DNA of 64,000 bases from Cladophialophora immunda (taxonomy: Eukaryota > Ascomycota > Eurotiomycetes > Chaetothyriales > Herpotrichiellaceae): assembly GCF_000835495.1 (NCBI RefSeq), contig NW_015622547.1, positions 1,674,001 to 1,738,000 on the forward strand, written 5' to 3'. Made by a program: the position numbers and the translations under genes. Below are positions 11,686 to 22,708 of this stretch, one piece after another. A model generated the notes under the pieces. The model saw only the letters and a program-made list of their open reading frames with translations. It made no database searches and was not told where the DNA came from. Position 1 is the first letter of the stretch, and each line of letters begins with the position of its first letter.

Positions 11686-12855
11686 TGTATTGTTTCTTTT
11701 GGTGCTGAATAGATTGTGGTTGTGTGAGTTGTGAGGGTTAGAGGAGTTGGTTGGGTGTTGTAGGTGGAAAGTGAGATGTTGTATATGGTGGATGGCTAAA
11801 CCTTCAAGCGGGATTTGAAGTATCCTGGGGTAAGAAGGCGAGCTCAAGTAAATTCGTGATAGGTCACTTGAGGGCTTGCGTATACGTATACCGTACAGTC
11901 CAATCTGGTCTTCGGTGTGTACAAGCGTACGGTGGTTATGTGTGATCTGTTGTCCGTCTGTGTATGGTGTATGTGGCCACCCCCTCGCGGAACCAGACAG
12001 CTTATATCTTGAGGCAGACATTGTTGGATGGGGCAATTGCACTTCGTTTGATACTGTCTAGAACGCGGAGAGACAGAGACCCACTACCCTCTTCTCACGA
12101 ATGGCATGAAGCCAGGTTGGGTGTTGTGTGTTGTGTGTGTTTCGCAGTTCCGTGGACGCACGGGTGTGGACACTAATTACTGAGCAGTCTTGCAAGTCAC
12201 GCTATCGACGAGGCGGAGGTTGTCTGCCACCATCAGCTGACGGCTGTTTTCTCGTTTTCTTGGGGCTCCTGGCTCTGGGCTCCTGGCTCCGTGTGTGCTC
12301 CGTTATTACCCCGAACTCAACGGCCCTTTAGGCGCAAAGGGGGCTTGCCTGCACCTTACAGCCTGGGACATGAACAGCGGAAACCGCCGACAGCGATAAC
12401 ATCGATAAACGGGGCGCCATGGGACTTGGAGCCCCGGTAACACAGCTTACAATACCGCCATCATCACCTTACCGTGCTTTGCTTCCTAAGCCAAACATGA
12501 TCACTCAACCCGTCGTTATCGCGTTATCGCGGGGATCAAGGCAGTTGTTCTCGGTTTTCGTCTCACATGCTCGATGCTGAGTCTCTTGTTCTCAGCACCC
12601 GTATCTCGCCATACCAATTGCTGTTAGAGGGTCTCTACTTGCAAGTACCTGCTGACACTTCGGGTTGATGCTCTGCTCCAGGCCACAAACACCTCTCACG
12701 ACTGCGCTTCTTGTGGTCCTGCCTTTCTTGCAGATCACATCAGTCGTGGCGCTATACCGGAAAGCTGGAAGCACAGAACCTGCCCATGAGACCATGCTCC
12801 CACTTCGGATCCCAAGCGTCTTATTGGGCCCTGCCAGCTCGATTCAGACTAGATT
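11686..12855. other. Intergenic (1.2 kb), nothing recognised
   Basis: The 5' region of the small mitochondrial-type protein (to the left) and the 3' flank of the CorA-like gene. An in-frame upstream ATG extends the former to 12042, but the added residues look like translated promoter DNA. Confidence 0.5.
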
Positions 12856-14827
12856 TCACACCTCCTCATCAGCACGCCTCTCGCGTCGCTCCTGTAATAC
12901 ATGCATCGTCCTGCGATACCCGAGCCTGTAATGCATGAACATAGTGTCGATGAACCGATCCAGTTTGTTGATGGGCAGAAAGGTGAATAATACCGCGCCA
13001 ACCATGGCAGCCAGCGACACAACCCAAAAGATCCAGAACGACGAGCCGCCTATTCCGTACTTGTTTTGAATGCTCACGATGCCTGTAACGACTGTGATTG
13101 GGAGGAATATGAAACCCAGTTGAGCCAGGCTCCCCGAGTAATGGCTGTCCCTGACCCCCATGAGGCTGGGTATGTCTTCGACCGTCTCCTGGCTAATTTT
13201 GACGTGATTCTCGATCATTTTCACAATGTGCTTGAAATCTTCGCCGAGACCGTAGTCAGCCGAAACGACCTCGTTGCGAGAGCCCTTCCCTGAATGCTTC
13301 CGCTCTGGTGGTCCGAAGGGGCCAGGAAGCACCCGAGTCAGCACTTCATTGGCAGGCTCGGTCATGTCGACAGACCGTATGAAATCCTGGACGTGTAGGA
13401 TCTGTTTGTATTGCCCCTTGAGGATGTGTTTCAGCTTGAGTGCATCGTCCATGTAGTGCTCCAATGACCTGGCCGTTTTGCCTTTAAACGGCGATTCGGC
13501 GAGATCAAGGTTTCTGAGATCCCACAGCCGTGCGTCTGCCGACGCGTCCAGTGCCTGGATGATCAGCATGCATTCGCTCGCGGCGATAAACAAAGCATGG
13601 CGAGAGATATCGAACAGAAACCGGCGCGTCTTGCTAACGTCGTTTTCGCGACTCGGGATGCCGGCCGCCGCAGGCCTAGCGGGGTTTGGTTGATCGACGC
13701 TGTTCTCTCTCGCAGCCTTGGTCCAATAGTAGATCAGGTCTTCAGCGGGAGACAACTTGCTATTTCGACGAGCACAACCCTCTCTTTCGAGGCATTCTAG
13801 CCAGCGAGGCCCAAAGTCCCCGACCCGAGGAAATGGCTCGTTCGTTCGTCGAGGCTGTAAAACTTCGACATAGCCGCCTTGGAAATCCCAGACGGTAAAC
13901 TCCTCTTTCGGGCCTCTTGGGGTGCGAAATCCCATGTTCGCTTGAGGATCGAGTCTGTGGAATGTTGCCACGTCTGAATACGAGGGCCAGACCCCGTGGA
14001 ACTCATTGTATGGGTCCAGATCCGAGGTGTGCTTTTCAAATTGGTGACGATGTTGTGCCGTCATTCGTCCGTGTCGGGAGTGAGTTCGACAGCAATCCAA
14101 GACTGATGGATCAGTAAGTACCAGGACTAATGTTTCAACGTCAGCGACTTCTGATCAACCGCCACACACAAGTGTACCGAAAGAATATACCTCTCCATTG
14201 TTCTCTTTCGCGTTGTACATAGAACGAAAATTTCCGCCGCACAAATGCCACGTGGTCTAGGGCTGTGTCGCGAAGATCTGCACGACGGACGACATAGTGG
14301 AATGTGTCAATGATGCGGCGTACATTCGAAGAGCAGCAAAGTCGGTCATTGGTGCGCTTGTCGAGGTTGATAGGATGAAAATATTCGATGCAATAGAATG
14401 ACTTGATATGTGACACAGAGGGAAGATGAGGACATCGCCCTGTGGTGGTTCCAGGGTCAAGAAATGCGTCGCTGATGTGGTTTGCGAAAAACTTCGGCTC
14501 GATGGCGAGTTGAAGTCCAAATGTTTCGATGATGTCTGTATCAAGATCTTCCACGATGAAGACACGTGCCAGAGTCTTGTCCGGGATGTCTTCATGGATT
14601 TTCTCGCCGACCTTGTGTCGAGAAATGGGAACTGCTTCGTTTGGTAGCTCGTCTCTTCTTATGTCGACATACTGAACAAACACGGTATTGAGATGATGTT
14701 GAGGAGAATCTAGGAAGCTGTACAAGGGCGCCAGATTGGAATAGCCACCTTCAACAAGCCGTTTCACGTAGTCTTTGTACGTGGCTTGCCGATGAATTCG
14801 GTGCCCACCCATTCTGCCGCGATGCAC
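12856..14827 (-). CDS. CorA-like Mg2+ transporter family protein
   Basis: Two exons, 14827-14191 and 14126-12856, joined by a 64-bp intron and giving about 635 residues. The junction restores an uninterrupted EQWRVLVLTDPSV. The N-terminal half has the fungal CorA-like signature ARVFIVEDLDTDIIETFG ... IEPKFFANHI. The C-terminal half has a long helical stalk and two membrane helices near residues 549-566 and 576-596, followed by a short basic tail, as in CorA/Mrs2/Alr channels. The hallmark G-M-N at the end of the first helix is replaced (VTGIVSIQN), so Mg2+ selectivity may be altered or lost. Many fungal CorA-like proteins of this type are large orphan paralogues. An upstream in-frame ATG cannot be excluded. 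Expected location is the plasma or an organelle membrane. Confidence 0.8.
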
Positions 14828-15898
14828 ATGACGAACCAGGGAACTCTTGCGCGATGGCGACCGCCTTTTATCATGGATATTGGAGAGTTGTTCTGTCAGC
14901 GTCCAAGGCGGCGCAGCTAGACCTGGCTGATGGGCCAGCTGAGACCTCCATCTGCAAGTCGACAGGCATGGTCGCTTGACGGTGAACGAGGAATTCCCTT
15001 TGTCGCATCAGCAGATTCTCACCTACACGGTGGCTTAGAATACGAGTGTGAAGGAGGGGCAAGTTGCAGGAGCTCGCACGAGAGCAACAGCAGCAGGTAC
15101 GAATCAATCATGCCAGACGCATGAACAAGTAACCACAAAGCAGCTCGAGATTGGACAGCCGCGCAACATATCCTGAGGCTCGCGTTCGCCAGAGGCATTG
15201 TGGCTTGAAAATCGACTCTCTAGATCCTGCATGACACGAATTCGGGCGTTCAAGGAAACGAGGAAAGACAAGTCGTGCCCATGTGAACGGACAAGGGGTT
15301 GACGACGAGGTCGCTCTTGGGCCCCGTGAGCCCCATCAAGCCATGGTCCATATTACTCTCCCCACACAGACTGATTGGGGGAGTCGAAGGGCGAGATCAC
15401 GCCATATTTCTCAGACCGAAAAGCGCCTCCTGCTCGGTGGTTGGCAAATGTCCTGATTCTCTCCATCATCCCATTCTCATCCCATGCCAATCTTTCAGGG
15501 AGGTCGATGATTCCCATCTTCAAGACCCCGAAGAAGTGCCACAATGGGGGGGTTGGGTTGGTGCCCGTCTTTCCAAACTTTTGATGGCGAGAACCGGGGG
15601 GACGGGCCCGACCCCGTAATCCAGCCTGAGGTCACAGGCGAGGCGGGAGGTCCTTTTCTGGATTGAATCATCAGACACGGATCCCGTATTTGGAACTCGG
15701 TTAGCAGGATTATACGAAAGCAGGTGATGGAAGAGCCTGGAAGGGGGGGGGGCAGTGGAGGTGAGTGAAGGGGGTTGTGGAAGGATGTAAACACCAGCGC
15801 GGACCGGTCCTTAGCGAGTTGCAAGTCTTGATCCCCAAACCATATTCTCCGTCATTGCTATCGCCACGACTTTGGAAGAAACATGTAGCATTCGAGAC
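14828..15898. other. Intergenic between divergent genes (1.1 kb)
   Basis: This is the shared upstream region of the CorA-like gene (minus) and the His-rich gene (plus). Contains a G9 run near 15745-15753. No gene or RNA recognised. Confidence 0.5.
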
Positions 15899-16465
15899 AT
15901 GGCGCATCCCGAACTTCACACGTTTGCCGCACACGCAGAGACGGCCGTCGCGGCGGTGGGATCCGTCTACGCCGCGAATGAACTGGGCAAGGCGCTCCGC
16001 GACGAGTCCAAGCACGAGGCGTCGGATCACTATCTCAAGGCCGCAATCGGCGCTGCGGTGGCCGTGGGTGCCTTCCACCAGCTCTCCAAGAAGGTCGAAG
16101 ACCACCAGGACGACAGACATTCCATCCACCCTGAGAAACAGCCTGCTGGTTCATCCCGGCATCATCATCACCATCATCACCATCAGAGCAACATGCCCCA
16201 TCAACACCATTACCCTTACCAGCATCGACAGATTCTTGATGACGAGCACGACTCGGTCGTGTATGAACACTGGACCTATGAAGATGCCCCTCGCGATCAC
16301 CACGGTCTGCTCGATCAAGCCTCTGAAGCATATCACCTGGGGCAAGAGCTGCTAGGCGACGAACGCGATCACATCACTCACCTGGTCGCGGAGGCGGTTG
16401 GCACACTTGGAGCTCTGAAAGACGCGTTGCTCCAGAAGTTGAAAGAGCGCAACGAAGGTCCTTGA
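15899..16465 (+). CDS. Histidine-rich protein of unknown function
   Basis: Single exon of 188 residues from ATG 15899 (MAHPELHTFAAHAETAVAA); an in-frame ATG at 15872 adds nine residues. The N-terminal half is Ala-rich and helical, with a Gly/Ala/Val stretch (LKAAIGAAVAVGAFHQLSKK) that could be a weak membrane or oligomerisation helix. The middle has eight consecutive His, mostly CAT/CAC mixed, then more His/Gln/Tyr. The C-terminal part is again charged and helical (LVAEAVGTLGALKDALLQKL). This pattern of two Ala-rich helical blocks around a disordered His/Asp linker occurs in many small fungal proteins without a known function. Metal binding by the His run is possible but only inferred. Not recognised beyond that. 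Confidence 0.65.
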   Translation: MAHPELHTFAAHAETAVAAVGSVYAANELGKALRDESKHEASDHYLKAAIGAAVAVGAFHQLSKKVEDHQDDRHSIHPEKQPAGSSRHHHHHHHHQSNMPHQHHYPYQHRQILDDEHDSVVYEHWTYEDAPRDHHGLLDQASEAYHLGQELLGDERDHITHLVAEAVGTLGALKDALLQKLKERNEGP

Positions 16466-17566
16466 GTTCCAGGCCGCACGAGGTGTCGAGCGACGGGATC
16501 CTGCGGCGTGGAACTCGGGACAAAAGAGCGACGCTGGCATGAGGGTTGCCCTGGATCATTGTGCGGCTGGAGGTTTGATTTCCAGCCATCTCAGCCTCCT
16601 GGCTGAACCGCAGGGCAGCAATGGACAAGATTGGAACAATGGAGGGAATAATACCGAGCACATAGGCACGGGTCCTGCGTTGCATATCATGTATGCACTA
16701 ATTATACGGCTCTTTTAAGGCGAAGATGAGATGATAGTCCTTATCACCCGCCTGGCGACCCAATCTCTGTATCCTTTGCTGCTTCCACTGACCCTCGAGC
16801 AATGCGTCCCAGCGTACTCGGTACAGAGAACCCATCCCATTCCCTAGCGGCGACTCAAGCCCAGCAAGAGGGCGAGTCATAACCAGCCTTTCTTTCCCAC
16901 ACCGTGACTCCCAAAAGAAAAATGAGGAACAGCAGTCGTAAACAAACACACGCTTCATACAACTTTTTTTGGCGTGTAGTTGGGGGGGTATCAAAACAAT
17001 TTCCCCTTTCGCGGGAAATAAAAACCACAAAAGGTGATGATAAAACCAAACACAATTACGGGAAAACCCTCTTGGGTTTCTCCATCTTTCAGACCATCTT
17101 TGACCCTTTTTGCTGTTGTAGCGATGTAGCTTTTCGGACATTTCTTCTCTCCCTTCAAGCCAGGCAGATGTTATAGCACACCTCCAAAACAAAACACGTT
17201 ATCTTCGCCCCGTATCTTGGTGCTCATTAGCTTCTTGTGTCTGCATTTTTGGTAGGGTTGTCAATTTTGGGTGCCCCATAGAATCCAGTTCCGCCGAGGC
17301 GTGAGAGGGGGCTTTGTGTCCCTCTCCCTTTTCACCACAGTGTTTTGATTAAAAAGACAAGTCTTGCAGTTGCGACTGGTACTTGATAGAGTCGTGATGC
17401 GCTTGTCGTCACCGGATGATGGGGAGGGTGGTCCTGTGGTCCTGTGGTCCCGTGGTTGATGTTGAATGGATACAACAGCAAGGCAATGTTGCTGGCATGG
17501 AACAATCTTCTGATGATCCGCAGTCGGTCAGGGTCGCTTTGACGACCGCTGTCATTGCTGCGGCAT
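16466..17566. other. Intergenic between convergent genes (1.1 kb)
   Basis: 3' flanks of the His-rich gene (plus) and the bHLH gene (minus). Open frames of up to 164 codons on the minus strand show no domain. The last ~200 bases are probably bHLH 3' UTR. Confidence 0.5.
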
Positions 17567-18671
17567 CTACATCTGCGCCTGCTGGGCCTGCTGGGCCTGC
17601 TGGTTCTGTTGTGAGTGAAGCTGGAGCCGGACCATCTGCTTGAGCAGGGCGCAGTCTTCGCACTTGACGAGCTTCTCGAGCGTCCGCACCCGGTCGCTCA
17701 GTCTCTTGATCTCGTCCGTCATGTGCCGCATCGACACCTCGCTCTGGTGCACGTAGTTGACCGCGTCCGTCATGACGTCGGACTTGCGCACCCGAGTGCG
17801 CTGGTCGTTCGCGCTGGGCGGCTCGTCGGTCGACAGGCCCGCGATGCGAGCGGGCGAGCCGATGGCGCTGAGGGTACGGTGCAACTGCATGATCTTGCCG
17901 TTGAGGTTGTCGCGGTATCTCCGTTCGACGATCGAGTGGGCTTGTTTGGCTCGGGCCTGGGCCGCCTCCTCGTCGCTGGAGGAACTCTTGCGTGCCCGTC
18001 TGCCTCGGGGTTTGGCGACACTGTCGTCGCTCGCCCTTCTCAGCGGCCTGCCATTGCCCGAACTAATCCGTGACGGTATTCTCATGAGCTCCCCGTCTGC
18101 GTTGGACAGTTTGGGCGACAGCGGAGACCCTGGCAGGTTGAAGTCTTCCATCTCCGGGTTCTCGAGAAGCTGCAGGCATGCTGGTACGGGTCCACAGCTT
18201 TGCGGGGACATGTTGTTATCCTGCATCAGGTTCAACCCACATGAGAAGGCTGGGTCGTTCTGTTCGAAGCCGGGCTCGGTCTTGATGGCAAAGTCGGCAT
18301 ATTGTGGAGTGTTGTCGGTTGGGATAGACGAAGGGTTGAAGAATTGTTGGGAGGAGATGGCATTGGCGTTGTCTGTGCCTGTCAGGCTGGCATCCGGCCC
18401 AGCAGCATCGAAATTCAGAAACTGTGAATAGACGGGCGACGGCGCATTCTGCTCGCTTGAAGGCACGGCGTTGGAATCATAGTAAGGCTGTTCTTTGGGA
18501 TACTGAGGGTAGCTCCCAAAGGAGTTGGGGGTGGCGAATTCAACACCGTTCCAGCTTGGTTGCTGTAACATCTTAGTCAATGCGCAATGGAGAGATGGCA
18601 TATAAAATTCCACGTACTTGATCCGCGTATGAAGGCCTTTGGTACTGGGGATAGGCCTGTGTATAGGACAT
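17567..18671 (-). CDS. SREBP-type basic helix-loop-helix transcription factor (soluble)
   Basis: Two exons, 18671-18618 and 18562-17567, give 349 residues. The 55-bp intron has a strong branch site (TTGACTAAG) and TTACAG acceptor, and joins MSYTQAY...SYADQ to QPSWNGVEF. The first 190 residues are Ser/Pro/Asn-rich and probably activating. The bHLH spans about residues 224-293: basic region QAHSIVERRYRDN with the Tyr (234) that marks SREBP-type factors, helix 1, a long ~28-residue loop, and helix 2 (RKSDVMTDAVNYV). A heptad region follows (IKRLSDRVRTLEKLVK), then a Gln/Ala-rich end. There is no membrane segment, so it is not a proteolysis-activated SREBP but resembles the short bHLH regulators of fungal development (DevR/SclR-like, from memory). 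Nuclear, expected to bind E-box or SRE-like sites as a dimer. Confidence 0.85.
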
Positions 18672-20396
18672 GGTAGCTCAAACCTTAGAGTACCGGTGGA
18701 TTGACTGTGAGATGAGATGAATGATGTTCTTGAAGAGTGGGTTGATTTGCATACATAGTGGCACAATCGTCTCTTCATGGTGGAAATGGCCATGCTTATG
18801 AGATTTCTTTCTACAAGAATACATGGTTGCCCACAGCTATCCCATCCGAAATAGCCACGCGATTCTGTCGCAATCGGCTTCGCGAAAGCTAGGTCCCCAT
18901 AGACGTGCAGGGATCCGGAAATCGAAACCAGCTGTCAGGCCACCATGGATACAACGCCCAGGACGGCCAAGATGCCCACGGGAATCAGAAAACGGTAGTC
19001 TCCGGAGAGGCATCCATGGCTGCTATTGGCGAGGACGAGGAGAAGAAGGTGTTTGCGGGTCAGCTGAGAGCCGCTGGCAGCGTGGGCCTTTCTGGCGCTT
19101 TGGCCATCAGGCAGGGTTCTGCTCCGGGTTTCCTCCTTGGGCCTCCGAGGCGCGGAAATCGTGCCCTTGGAGGGACAGGTTCTAGGCCTCTGTGCCTTGG
19201 GACGGGGCTTTTCGGGGCTCGGGGACCTGAGGGGCCCTGGGACCAGCCTCGCTAGGGGCTGGTAGGCTGTGATTGTACTCGGTAAGCCAGGGACAGCCTG
19301 GTGGAACACCTGCTAACACTCACCGAGACATCCACGGGGCCCTGAGGCACATTGGCTACTCGTCGTCGCACAAGTTATACGATAGAGGGCGATGGAATTT
19401 CCTCAACAGGCAATTTTGACAGTCGTCTCTAATGTTGTTTCGAGATCGAATGGGAAGTACCATACGCACCTTGAGCACCCACCTCGAATGCCATTGTGGG
19501 ACACTGCGCGTCGGTCCAGCGGACACTGCTCGTATATCGATATCGGGTCCTCTCGCTAAGGCCCCAGCCCTGACGCAGCAACGGCAATGTAAGGCTGGGC
19601 TGGCGTATTGTACCAAGGACGAGGCACCTACCCAGGTGCCTTTGTATGTATGGCATTAGAAGGTTCTCATCCTGCACAGGACGAGGTAACTTGCCTTGAG
19701 AGCGGGAAATATAGTTCCCCTCCGACTTTGACCATCCACACCAGTACATCAACAGGGTCTCGAAGGAAAACTATTCCTGGGACAATGGCTTCACACTATT
19801 GCCTTGCCCTCCCCCCATTAACTTCGGAGACGCAGCTAACTCGGAGATGTTGACCCGTGAGGCTAAAACGCCAATGTTGCGTCGTAGGCATTTCCCGCGA
19901 CGTCATCTCACAGAGTTTGCGATGCAAACTTTTTCGGTATCTAGAGGCACATCATCATGGAGCTACCTCGATTTCAATGGGGCACAGCAGTCCACCGGCC
20001 CAGTGCTCAATGCACCTTGGTATTACTCAATCGTACTTTGCATGATCATATTGACTTTTCCTGCGTGAATTGACTGGCCATTTCGCTTGGCGTGTCGACA
20101 TACAGGCACTCACCTGATCCGCGCCTCACACCATATCCAACACCAACCAACACCACGAGGACAGAAATGTACGGACATTGCCGGCGCGGTGACATGCCCA
20201 GAGGAGCAACACCACGTGTTTGTTGATGAGGGCTAAATGGGCCCAGCAAACCTGGTGAGCTTTTCGTGTGCCGATATATAGTTGGCAGCCACACAAAGGT
20301 AGGGGAGGGCGCGATGCAATGTCGACAACGAATTAGAACCCCAATCGATATACAACTTTTTCTGGTCAAACGAAATCCTCCCACAAAACACCAACC
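18672..20396. other. Intergenic between divergent genes (1.7 kb)
   Basis: Upstream regions of the bHLH gene (minus) and the MARVEL-like gene (plus). A short perfect inverted repeat built from AGGCACCT and AGGTGCCT lies at about 19621-19641. Frames at 18823-19309 are Gly/Arg/Ser-rich on both strands with no domain. No gene supported. Confidence 0.5.
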
Positions 20397-21128
20397 ATGA
20401 GGTTCAGGACACGGGAACTGGACTTGGTCAGGGCTCTCGATGAGACCTTCCTGCGAATTGCCGAAATCGGCCTGCGTGTCCTAGAAGGCGCCTGGTCCAT
20501 CATCATCATCGGCTTCGTCGCGGCCGTCATGAGCGGTCTATCAGACGCAGATGCAGACGTGCCGCGGAAAGCGACGGCGACGGTGGTCATAGCCTGCATC
20601 TGCACCGTCTACTCGGGCATCACAATCCTGCCCATGTTCTTCGGCGGGGCGCTGTTCTTTTCGGTTTCGTTGGTTTTCGATATCCTCTTCGTGGCCGCCT
20701 GGGCCACTCTGATCGGCCTTTGGGATGGCGACGCCACGGACTCCTGCCGCGCCTTCAAGACCAAATACTTCGACGGCCAGCCGTCAAAGGCGCATTTCCA
20801 GACCGACTGCGAGCTGGTCAAAGCCATGTTTGCGTTCATGATTGTCAATCTGTAAGCACAACCCCCCTTTCCGGTGTTACTTTTTCCGTTGGCCTTTTTC
20901 TGTTACTAACCTGGCCAATGTAGCGTATCCTTTCTGGGATCAGCGGTGATCGCATTCTGTCTGCGCCTCATCGAACTCGACTATGCCATGAGCTGGAGAG
21001 TGCCTCCACTGGTGGACAAATTCGACAAGCGGGGAAGACAAGCACACTGTAGCTGCTGCACGCACAACGCGAACAATCCTTCGCCGCAGCGGACCTCCAC
21101 TGCAGAGAGTACCGCACCATTGGTATAA
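20397..21128 (+). CDS. Four-helix membrane protein, MARVEL-like
   Basis: Two exons, 20397-20851 and 20924-21128, give 219 residues. The 72-bp intron has donor GTAAGC, branch TTACTAAC and acceptor TGTAG, and restores FMIVNLVSFLGSAV across the junction. Four hydrophobic segments are visible near residues 32-48, 61-83, 86-108 and 141-168, with short loops, the layout of fungal MARVEL-domain proteins. The loop before the fourth helix carries the Asp/Cys/Tyr-rich segment (DATDSCRAFKTKYFDGQ) common in these proteins. The C-terminus is cytosolic-looking, with a Cys-Cys cluster (HCSCCTHN) that could be palmitoylated. Role unknown; members are thought to organise membrane domains. Confidence 0.75.
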
Positions 21129-21964
21129 CGATAAGGAAAGGCTCGGTGTCTTTGACATTGCTTTTGTTTTGGCTTGGGTTGGCGAAAGGAAAAAGCGTGG
21201 CTCTGCGCGGGAACAGTGGTTTGCTCATGGGTGGCAAGAGATGTATTGGCGTTGGTGCAAACGAAACCAGACGGCGGCGGAAACCCTTCATTTTCCTCCC
21301 ATTGTGGCTGCCCAGTGTAGTAATACTGTAATACTATTGCTTTGGTCTATCATTCGGACGAGTTATGGTGTAGCGACAGCGGCGCTCTTGCGGCGGTGGT
21401 CGGCCCCCCTTGAATGCAAAGTCCTGGGCCTGCGAGAGCCAGCTACGCACAACTCTTCCGCCCCAGCAGGTACACGGGCATGACATGAAATGACATGTGG
21501 GCGACAACAACATCCAGCTCGGCATCGACTCGACTCGGCACGGGCCCGAACAGGCCGTCGACGCTGGGCACCTTATTGTAGATTGCAATCAAAGATCCAA
21601 GAAGAAACATTGATATTTGAATAGTTTTTCATGATTTTTTTGGCGACTTCTTCATCTTTGAAACTAAGAGGGTATCATACAAACATCCAAGGGTGACTGT
21701 GTGACTGGTGACCCTTTGACAACTGCCATCCTCACAGCTGCCTGATATACTCGTTATTGCGCCCCGTGGCACTCCACCTCGTGATCCACGCCTCTAGCAA
21801 GTAGCGAGGCGGAACATTGAAACCTGGGTCATAATGTAGACCAAACAAAAAAAACCACACTAAAACGCTCAGTTTGCTCGACCGATCGTGGGCGAACCCT
21901 ACAAAGAACGGGAGCTTTGCAGAGGAAGCAACAAATCACAAAGAAAAATGTCGTAAGCGCGATC
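21129..21964. other. Intergenic between convergent genes (0.8 kb)
   Basis: 3' flanks of the MARVEL-like gene and the acidic orphan. AT-richer sequence near 21600-21670. No gene recognised. Confidence 0.5.
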
Positions 21965-22708
21965 TCAACCGAAGGCCTCCACAAACAGATGGGCCTCTTG
22001 CTGTCGAGACCAGACGCGCGGCTGCTGGGACCACAGCAGCTGGTCGTCGTCGCTGTGGTTGTAGGTCGGGACGGGCGGGTGGGCGCAGGCGCGCGCGCAG
22101 TTCCAGTCGGACTGCTTCTCGTATTGCCGGTAGTGGTAGGCCGACTCCATGCCGCCGTCGAAGTCGCAGTCGTAGTCGTATTGGAAGTCGAAGTCGAAGT
22201 CGTCGTCCGACTCGGTGCTGCTCGAGTCGCTCTCGACGTCTTCCCAGTGGCTGTCTCGCGAGCCCACCACCGTTGTCGTCACCACGACGCCGCACAGTCG
22301 CGGGGACTTGAGCTGCGCGTAGCCGTTGAAAGAAGCAACCTGGGCGGTTTGCAGGGCCGGCTCGATGTCGTCGTCGTCGTCCTCGGGGACAATGTCGACA
22401 ATGTCGTCGAGGGTGAAGTCGTCGTCCACGTCTTCGATCTCCTCAATGGTCGCCAGTGGAGACTGCTCGATCTCCGGGCTGTAGTCATGCATGTGGTCGA
22501 TGATGAACTTGGCCGCGTTGTCATATACTGCGGCGTGGCAGACGAGTCTGTGGAGGTGGGGGACAGTCTTGGCCGCTTCTTTCTGGATCTTGGACCTGGA
22601 CATGGTCCCTATTTGGTATGCTAGTTGCCGTGCTTGGGAGACGGAGCATGGCGACGACCGGGTCGAGGAGGTGGTTTGGAAGGAATAACGACCCTTGGAA
22701 TAGTCCAT
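21965..22708 (-). CDS. Acidic orphan protein (fungal hypothetical)
   Basis: Single exon; I chose the ATG at 22708 (MDYSKGRYSFQTTSST, 247 residues) because the 29 residues gained from an upstream ATG at 22795 look non-coding. Residues ~25-70 form a conserved-looking helical block (ARQLAYQIGTMSRSKIQKEAAKTVPH, first part) with LVCHAAVYDNA. A strongly acidic region follows (runs of Asp/Glu such as VPEDDDDDIEP), then a Ser/Asp repeat-like stretch (DDDFDFDFQYDYDCDFD). The first block resembles small ascomycete proteins of unknown function that I have seen annotated only as hypothetical. The plus-strand frame over the same DNA (21917-22624) is Arg/Val-rich and judged a shadow. No catalytic motif visible. 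Confidence 0.6.
   Translation of the reverse strand: MDYSKGRYSFQTTSSTRSSPCSVSQARQLAYQIGTMSRSKIQKEAAKTVPHLHRLVCHAAVYDNAAKFIIDHMHDYSPEIEQSPLATIEEIEDVDDDFTLDDIVDIVPEDDDDDIEPALQTAQVASFNGYAQLKSPRLCGVVVTTTVVGSRDSHWEDVESDSSSTESDDDFDFDFQYDYDCDFDGGMESAYHYRQYEKQSDWNCARACAHPPVPTYNHSDDDQLLWSQQPRVWSRQQEAHLFVEAFG

Noticed and set aside
21917..22624. 235-codon plus-strand frame
   Set aside because: Val/Arg/Gly-rich complement of the acidic minus-strand protein, whose conserved-looking helical block makes it the likelier gene.
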